A stretch of DNA of 64,000 bases from Volutella citrinella. Taxonomy: Eukaryota; Ascomycota; Sordariomycetes; Hypocreales; Nectriaceae. The translations under genes and the position numbers were made by a program. The notes beneath the pieces were generated by a model that did not search any database, was not told the origin of the DNA, and saw only the letters and a list, made by a program, of their open reading frames with translations. The DNA lies in assembly GCA_034401135.1 (NCBI GenBank), contig JAWZSP010000006.1, forward strand, positions 1,798,001 through 1,862,000. The letters are read 5' to 3'. Shown piece after piece: positions 57,546 to 64,000 of the stretch (its first letter is position 1; each line of letters starts with the position of its first letter).

Positions 57546-58168
57546 GCTGCTAGATACGGACATAAAAGCTTACATTAGATCTATTGAGAAACGCGGCCAT
57601 TTATACTCTGTCTCGAGTAACACAATAGAAAACCTTTCGATTTCGTCTTTCATATCCTTAATTTCTCCACCACTACCGCATTTATTGTCATACTACAAAT
57701 TGCACACCCTTGACAGGTTCAACGCCGTGTACTTTCACGAGTTTTTGACTTATCTTATGTAACTACCCCTAAGCACTGTTGCATCCTGCATGATGGTAAA
57801 TTAGTTATTGTGAACGTCATCCATGAGCAGTGGGGAATAGCCCGAATCAAGAGACCATTTGTATCTCCACAACTCTGCCAATGTGGCGCTTGGACCGTTC
57901 GTTGTAACAGCTGTATTGTAGGTTAGGCCCAGCCACGGGTCGTTTGAGACATTTTCACAGTTGGATATGCGGAATAATGCTTCTAAAATTTCTCTCCTTG
58001 TGAATCGGCAAGTGCTCTCTTATTACTTTATACAGATAGCCTCAACCTTCTCAATCCTCCATGCCTTGCTCATTGGGCAGTGTGGTGTCACAGCCACGCT
58101 GTCTACCTGCGGCATTTGCAGTCTCGTGGCGACCTTCAATCTCTGTAACCATTCCCTCAAACAAACAC
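57546..58168. other. Convergent 3' intergenic region
   Basis: About 620 bp between the GH1 and GH10 stop codons. No gene is seen; only a moderately A+T-rich sequence with short frames. Confidence 0.5.
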
Positions 58169-59191
58169 CTAGTGCTTCGGCTTGCTGACAAAGTTCTTCA
58201 GGGCATCATACGTAGCCCAGAATGCACCCTTGGGTTTGTACTGCTCGTCGAACATAAGGGGCTTCGCACCGGGCAGCCAGGTGTAGGCATGGGCATCCGT
58301 GAAACCCCAGAAGCTGATGTCGGTGATTCCTGCGCTCAGAGCCTCGGCCATGACGGCGCCGTAGATTTCGGTCTGCAGGGTCGCGTTGAGGGTATGGACA
58401 TCCATCTCAGCAATCGCCACCTCCAATCCGAGGGCCTTGTACGAGTTGACCATCTCCGTTATGACGCCCGGCGTCGGGGCAACTTCAGTGATGTGCATCT
58501 GGAGGGCTACTCCATCGATTGGGACGCCCTTTGACACGAGTTGAGTGATCAGGTCGAGAAGCGCCTTTCGCTTGGCGGGGAGAACCTCGACGAGATTCTC
58601 GTTGAAGAACAACTTGGCGTCCGAGTCTGCTGCGCGGGCGATGCGGAAGGCATCTTCGATGAAGTCGGGGCCGAGTACTTTGTAGAAGGTGTTGTTGACA
58701 TCCAGAACGTTGCCCTGAGTTTCGAAGACTTCAGTGACGACGTCCCATCGATCCATCTTTCCGTTATAGCGATACATGATGGCCTCGAAGTGAGCCTTCA
58801 TCGCAGCACGAACATCGGCGGGTTTGGTCAACTTTTCCACGTAGGTAGGGTTGCAGCAGCCCGAGATGAACCCGTGTCCCTTGACGACCATCTTGTTGCG
58901 CTTGGCGAAGCTAACAAGACGGTCGACCTTTTCCCAGTCGTACTGCCCTTCAGTTGGGTTGATCAAAGCCCACTTCAACTCATTTTCGGGAGACAGGCTT
59001 TCGAACTGCTCGGCCAGCAGCGTGGAAAATCGACGATCATCCAGATAGGCCGGATTGATGGCACCAGATCCGATGAGCACGCCCTTTTTGGCTGCCTCCT
59101 CCCTGAGCGAGGGAGTCTTGGTGCACGGGCGGGCCGCAGAGGTGGCCTGGAAAGCGGCGAGAAGAGCGATGGTGAGAGTTGCAGTCTTCAT
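58169..59191 (-). CDS. Atypical secreted GH10-family protein (340 aa)
   Basis: One exon. Signal peptide MKTATLTIALLAAFQATSA precedes ARPCTKTPSL. The fold is family 10 (endo-xylanase): GVLIGSGAINP, SPENELKWALINPTEGQYDW, FRIARAADSDAKLFFNENLVE, GVALQMHITEVAPTPG, nucleophile Glu in VAIAEMDVH, and SFWGFTDAHAYTWLPG...PLMFDEQYKPKGAFWATYDAL. It departs from active xylanases in two places. The usual HTLVWHSQ loop reads KGHGFISGCCNPTYV, so the Trp-His pair is missing and a Cys pair is present. The Asn-Glu of the acid/base motif (WDVVNE) reads WDVVTE, keeping the Glu but losing the clan-wide Asn. It could be a xylan- or glucoside-active variant with altered substrate, or a binding protein. Confidence 0.87.
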   Translation of the reverse strand: MKTATLTIALLAAFQATSAARPCTKTPSLREEAAKKGVLIGSGAINPAYLDDRRFSTLLAEQFESLSPENELKWALINPTEGQYDWEKVDRLVSFAKRNKMVVKGHGFISGCCNPTYVEKLTKPADVRAAMKAHFEAIMYRYNGKMDRWDVVTEVFETQGNVLDVNNTFYKVLGPDFIEDAFRIARAADSDAKLFFNENLVEVLPAKRKALLDLITQLVSKGVPIDGVALQMHITEVAPTPGVITEMVNSYKALGLEVAIAEMDVHTLNATLQTEIYGAVMAEALSAGITDISFWGFTDAHAYTWLPGAKPLMFDEQYKPKGAFWATYDALKNFVSKPKH

Positions 59192-60259
59192 GGTGGCTGC
59201 TTGTTGAACGATTGCTTGTCCTGATGATAACTCATCATGGGCGACGAACGACGGGTATTTGAAGTTTTTTGGGGTGCATTGAGGAAATCAATAAGACGGC
59301 TGAGTCCTTGGCAGAATATCGTCCAAGTTCTTCCAGTGACGTGGTGTCGTCCGGGGCCAAGAACGAGATACGATGTACGAGAGACGGGAGCGAGAGCGAG
59401 ATGTGGGGACGAAGAACGGGAACGAGGGCGACAGCGGCCGAACAATGCGCTACTGCGTAATTGAGTTTGCTGGATGGACCTCGGTCTCATTCAAGCTACT
59501 TACTGACTGTGCCGAGACAGTGAGGCAGAGATGAGAGCAAGTATCAGGATGCTGCAAAAACGCGGGGTAGGGAATCGCAAAATCTGGGGTAATCAGCCTA
59601 AGATGCAGATGCAACCCGGGGGATAGGATTCAGGCACAAACCGGGCTAATCACTTTGTTGTGGGACTTCTCCAAGTTCTCTTGTCCCTGTTTATTGTTGA
59701 ATCACTTGTCGGCCGGCCAAACTATAGCCGGCACTGTTGGTGCTGTCACTTTCTCGTTCCTCGTACTCGGTCGGGTCTTAGCTTGATGTGGCGTCACCCT
59801 TCGGCTGGGGAATTTTGCCGGCGCAATATCCTCTGTTGATTTGGCCGACCTAATTGACCGAATCCTCGGGCAAACTACCCTCCACAATGATCCCTGCTTG
59901 GAGGCGACGTCCAAGCGCCGGGGAAGAAAGATGGATGATGCAGAAACCCTGCTTTGGCCGCGGCAGAACTGAGGGGAGTTTCTTGAGACCATTGCGCTCA
60001 TCCGAGGCGACCCATCGTGACACTCGGAGCAGCAGCAGCTCGTGGAACTCGGCCGAATGCTTGGTGCAATTGGACCACTGCTGATGTGAATGGGTATTTT
60101 TTTGTCGCACAACAGTAACAACTTGAAGTACCTGTGTAGAGGTGTTCGGTGCTCTTTCTTAACAAGAGACTACCTCAGCTCCTTCCCTCCAGCAAAGACA
60201 ACGGATCGGGCAGCTACAGCTTACCTAACCCTTGCCCTTTGCGTCTGTTGAACTTCACC
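59192..60259. promoter_or_regulatory. Shared divergent promoter of GH10 and GH3 with candidate control sites
   Basis: GH10 (minus) and GH3 (plus) start 1,068 bp apart, head to head. On the plus strand I see sites that match the CreA carbon-repressor core SYGGRG at 59562-59567 (gcgggg), 59584-59589 (ctgggg), 59616-59621 (ccgggg) and 59918-59923 (ccgggg), and one match to the XlnR/Xyr1 core GGCTAA at 59644-59649. These are short, common strings. Their clustering in this gap is suggestive of carbon repression and xylan induction, not proof. Confidence 0.35.
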
Positions 60260-63027
60260 ATGTCTTCATCTCTCAACGTAGACCAGCTCCTAAGCGACCT
60301 TACGCTTGACGAAAAGATCAATCTTCTCTCGGGCCAAGATACCTGGTCTACTTATCCCGTCGAGCGTCTGAATATCCCATCCATCACGGTTCGTTGCTGG
60401 CTAGCTCAATTCATGTCCGTAGCTTTTGCTGACCATCCTCGTACAGACGACAGATGGACCGCACGGAGCTCGAGGCACCTCCTTTGTCAATGGCGTAAGA
60501 TGGCTCCAGGCCCATGACCTTGTAATGCCGTGTTTGCTGACCCTGCTAGCCTCGAGGCGCGCTACTTCCCTCCGCGACGGCCATGGGCGCAACCTTTGAC
60601 ACAATTCTGATGCGACGCGTCGGCAACATGCTAGCTGCGGAAACAAAAGAGAAGGGCTGCCAGGTTCTACTCGCGCCAACAGTCTGCCTTCAGCGATCAC
60701 CCCTTATCGGCCGTGGATTCGAAGCTTTTGGCGAAGACCCGATCCTCAGTGGCCTCATGGCTTCGGAATACATCAATGGTGTTCAGCAGAACGGGGTTGC
60801 CGTCTCCATCAAGCACTATGCGGCACACGATCAGTCATCCGAGTCTTTGGAAGATGGAATTCGCGTTTCTGCGAGGACGCTACGGGAGACCCATCTTCTG
60901 CCCTTCCAGTTGGCTGTCAAGCACGCTAATCCGTGGTCCTTTATGAGCTCGTACCATAGAATCAATGGAGTGCTTACTTCAGAAGACCCGTGGCTAATGA
61001 CACAACTGCTCCGTCAGGAATGGGGGTGGGATGGCCTCGTCATGAGCGACTGGTTCGGTACTTACAGTACTGCGGAAGCACTGAATGCTGGTTTGGACTT
61101 GGAGATGCCAGGTCCGACACGGTGGAGAGGAGAGCTGCTGCTTTGGGCTATCAGGTGCCGAAAAATCAAGAAGTCCACCCTTGATGACCGAGTTCGCAAT
61201 CTCCTACACCTGGTGAACAAGGTGCGACCAGCTCTTGAGTACCAGAAGCAGGGTGACAAGACCCAGCTTGGTGATACCCCTGAGAAGCGGGAGCTCTGTC
61301 GAGAAGTTGCCCGCAGCTCTGTAGTTCTCCTCAAGAACGAGAACAAGACATTGCCCCTCGACCCGTCCGCGCAGCAAACATACGGCCTAATTGGTCCTGG
61401 TGTCGCGAACCCTGCCGTCGGTGGTGGTGGTTCGGCTGACCTTGTTCCTTACTACGTCAGCAAGCCGCTGGAAGCTATTCAGGAAATCGTCGGTGCCGCG
61501 CGTATCAAGACGGCAGTTGGTTGCCATTGTAAGTTTGCACCACCACTTCTATCTCCGATGCTATTCCGCTAACCCTCCGATGCAAACAGCCCATCTCTTC
61601 ACGCCGCTTCTATCCGAGAACATCACCATTCCAAGCACGCAAGAGACAGGATACGAGCTGCATTGGTACGGAGAAGACCCTGAGGCCAACCCCGACGCTA
61701 AACCGCTTCATTCTACCATCACGACCCAAGCCCAGATGCACTTTGCAGACAGTCTCCCCGCTAGCGTCCCTGGAGGATACTGGCTTCGTGTCAACACGAT
61801 ATGGAAGGCACCAAAGACTGCAACCATGCAGTTCGGGCTCTGTGTGCTGGGCAAGGGACGTCTCTACATCGACGGTAACCAGGTCGTCGATCTTTGGACC
61901 AGCCAGCCTGAGAAGACGCTCCAGACACCCAACTTCAATAGCTTAAGCATGGAGGTCACGGCTGAACTCGATGCCGAGGCGGGAAAGACGTACGATATTT
62001 CCGTCCTTCTGAAAAATGAAGGCATTGTGGCTGGGTGCGGGGCCTTAAACGCCGGCGGCCTCCGGATTGGGTGCTGCGAGAAGATTGACCCGGCCGCAGC
62101 GCTGGCTAAGGCAGTCGAGCTGGCACGGCAGGTTGATGTTCCAATCGTCATTGCCGGTCTGAACGCCGACTACGAGAGCGAGGCGGTGGACAGAAAGGAC
62201 CTCAAGCTGCCTCCTGGCGTCGACGAGCTGATCGAGAAAGCTGCGAAAGCGAACCCTAGGACTGTGAGTTGACGGAGCTGCCCTGGTTTCCGAACCATCC
62301 CTTACTTATACCCCTGCAGATCATCATCAACCAGTCCGGCTGCCCCGTAACGATGCCTTGGGTGAAGCATGTGCCGACCCTTGTCCATGCCTGGTATGGC
62401 GGCCAGGAAACAGGCAATGGTATTGCCGATGTGCTCTTTGGTCGCCACAACCCTACTGGTCGATTGTCCGTTACCTTCCCCCGTCGTTTGGAGGATACGC
62501 CAGCCTTCCTCAGCTACGGCAAGGGAGTCCGGGAGATGTACTACGGCGAGGGCGTCTTCATCGGCTACAGGTACTACGAGAAGCTTCAGAACGATCCGCT
62601 CTTCTACTTTGGCTACGGTTTGTCCTACACGACCTTTGAGTACTCCAACCTCCGGGCCCCGGCGAGGGTTGAGCTTGGAGATCGGGGGGATCAAACCTTT
62701 ATTGTGTCGGTTGATGTAACCAACACAGGTGACAAGGATGGCCATGAGGTCGTCCAAGTGTACATCTCTGATGTCGAGAGTGCCGCCCTGCGGCCGCGCA
62801 AGGAGCTCAAGGGGTTCGCCAAGATATGGGTGGCCAAGGGCGAGACAGCGACGGCCGAGATTAGCTTGGACAAGTATGCTCTGTCGCATTGGAATGAGGA
62901 GGAGGAGAAGTGGCATGCCGAAAGGGGGACTTTCAAGGTCATCGTCTCGCGAAGCGCGGATCCCAAGGACGAGGTTCTAGACAGGGACTTTGAACTGGAA
63001 AAGAGCCTGTACTGGACAGGAGTGTAG
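60260..63027 (+). CDS. GH3 beta-glucosidase with PA14 insert, intracellular (845 aa)
   Basis: Exons 60260-60388, 60447-60494, 60550-61528, 61590-62263 and 62320-63027 join in frame. Exon 2 is just 16 codons and supplies TTDGPHGARGTSFVNG. Glycoside hydrolase family 3 with four domains: N-terminal barrel (LTLDEKINLLSGQDTW; GRGFEAFGEDPILSG; SIKHYAAHDQS; nucleophile Asp in GLVMSDWFGTYS), the C-terminal domain start (SSVVLLKNENKTLPL), a PA14 insert (about residues 390-540, YELHWYGEDPEANP ... GYWLRVNTIW ... DGNQVVDLW), the rest of the second domain (WYGGQETGNGIADVLFGRHNPTGRLSVTFP) and a fibronectin-III-like end (VTNTGDKDGHEVVQVYISD). There is no signal peptide. This is the class of cytosolic fungal beta-glucosidases. 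Confidence 0.92.
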
Positions 63028-63766
63028 GCGGCTGAGAGCAGTGGACGTAGATTTATAGAATGCCCTTATACAATGTAGTCTGCAAGCTTCTCCCTAGGAG
63101 TTGACCGCGTATGACAAACTTGGATTGACCATGATAGCTTCATATCAACCTTCTCGTGGCGTTCATGAACGCTGGGACCTGGTCTTTCCTGCTCGGCTCG
63201 GTATGATAGCCAACGCTAGCGATGAGTTGCGTATAGCCCTGGATGGGAGGTCTTGTATGATCTGGCGGTGCACAGGACCGTCTTTGTTCGAGGAGTTTTC
63301 GCTTAAATAAATTAAAGTCAATCCAGCTGGGATGCGATTCAATATGTTGAAGGGGGAAATATCACCATATCACAATAGCAAAAAAGGTCCCCAGTCGATA
63401 CGACATATAATGGATACTACATATAGTACTGTAAGGCAACGGATGTTAGAAGAGTGGCGAGGTAGCACTTAGCCGTATATTCCCTGTGAAGTAGAAAGTA
63501 GCCCCTAGTGATGTAGCACATTAATCTCTGCCCTCTCCCTCCCTGGGGGGTCGGCGCCTTTTCTAGCTGCCCACAGACCCTCCTGCAATCAGTAAGCTGC
63601 TTCAGCCAATCAGGAAAATGCCCCCTCGGAGCCTAATTCCTGGGCCGCCTCAGTTTAGGCCCTGACAAGTACCTACTCCAAACACCTCCTAATACTTCAG
63701 CCAGACGTCCAGCTATAGATAAGCCCGGTGTATAGACAAAGCTAAAGGGTCATCTCAACACTCCGA
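63028..63766. other. Intergenic region, no gene seen
   Basis: About 740 bp between the GH3 and transporter stop codons (convergent). No recognisable feature. Confidence 0.5.
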
Positions 63767-64000
63767 CTACTCCTTGCGCTCCTCCGCGGTTTTCTCCACA
63801 GCCTCAACAAGGCCCGCATCCTTCATATCGTATACCCTTTCAAGTGCCTGCTTACCATCAAAGACTTCACTAACCTCTTCCAGCGACAGTCCACGCGTCT
63901 CGGGATAAGCGAAGTAGATGACGAAGAGCCACAGCACCAGGGCGCAATCGAACACAATGTAGTACTTCCAGCGAAGGACCTCGAGTCCTACTGGATTGAC
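63767..64000 (-). CDS. MFS sugar transporter, C-terminal part only (runs off the window)
   Basis: The last 77 residues of a Major Facilitator Superfamily sugar porter are visible and the frame stays open to the window edge. The sequence VNPVGLEVLRWKYYIVFDCALVLWLFVIYFAYPETRGLSLEEVSEVFDG is the end of helix 11, helix 12 and the PETRG signature of fungal hexose/lactose-permease types, followed by a polar tail to the stop at 63767. The rest of the gene lies beyond the window. Next to intracellular GH1, GH3 and GH43 enzymes, it is a good candidate for the importer of their substrate. Confidence 0.9.
   Translation of the reverse strand, partial: VNPVGLEVLRWKYYIVFDCALVLWLFVIYFAYPETRGLSLEEVSEVFDGKQALERVYDMKDAGLVEAVEKTAEERKE

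Overview
The window is nuclear DNA of a filamentous ascomycete, most likely a plant-associated Sordariomycete-type fungus. The evidence is short (about 45-75 bp) GT-AG introns with CTGAC/CTAAC branch sites, Zn2Cys6 regulators, HET and NLR (STAND) genes, a CBM1-tailed AA9 lytic polysaccharide monooxygenase, many glycoside hydrolases, and a block of AT-rich DNA whose mutations look like repeat-induced point mutation (RIP). Species cannot be fixed from sequence alone. Most genes were rebuilt by joining exons so that every junction keeps frame; all joins are by eye and unconfirmed by RNA.

Layout. 0-5.3 kb is decayed DNA: a RIP-eaten amino-acid transporter (0.7-2.2 kb), a stop-ridden gene with 330-bp and 117-bp tandem duplications (3.5-4.9 kb), and a GNAT acetyltransferase that has lost its 5' half. 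5.4-9.3 kb holds a 613-aa protein of unknown function and three tandem paralogues of a 72-81-aa zinc-finger protein. 9.7-12.7 kb has the AA9 enzyme and a VOC/glyoxalase protein. 13.3-16.1 kb has a Zn-cluster-less fungal regulator and a small beta-carbonic anhydrase.

16.1-35.7 kb is a recognition/cell-death type island: a NACHT-TPR NLR, an alpha/beta-hydrolase-NB-ARC-TPR NLR, an unrecognised gene, a protein kinase, a sugar transporter, a HET protein and a membrane-anchored coiled-coil protein. The two NLRs read intact. The kinase, transporter and HET genes each carry clear lesions (two in-frame TGA codons, two frameshifts and a lost splice donor), so this part of the island is either decaying or contains assembly errors.

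36.5-44.6 kb has a T5orf172 (GIY-YIG) protein, a short-chain dehydrogenase, a regulator with a C2HC finger followed by a Zn2Cys6 cluster, a membrane-tethered ATP-grasp enzyme and a CorA-like 3' remnant. The SDR, regulator and ATP-grasp trio could be a small biosynthetic group, which is inference only.

44.8-64 kb is a carbohydrate-degradation island: GH3, a secreted protein of unknown function, GH43, a Zn2Cys6 regulator whose stop codon overlaps that of GH43, GH1, an atypical secreted GH10, a PA14-type GH3, and the end of an MFS sugar transporter. Only the GH10 protein has a clear signal peptide. GH1, GH43 and both GH3 proteins start without one. That suggests oligosaccharides or plant glycosides are imported by the transporter and hydrolysed inside the cell under the linked regulator, much like a fungal counterpart of a bacterial polysaccharide-utilisation locus.
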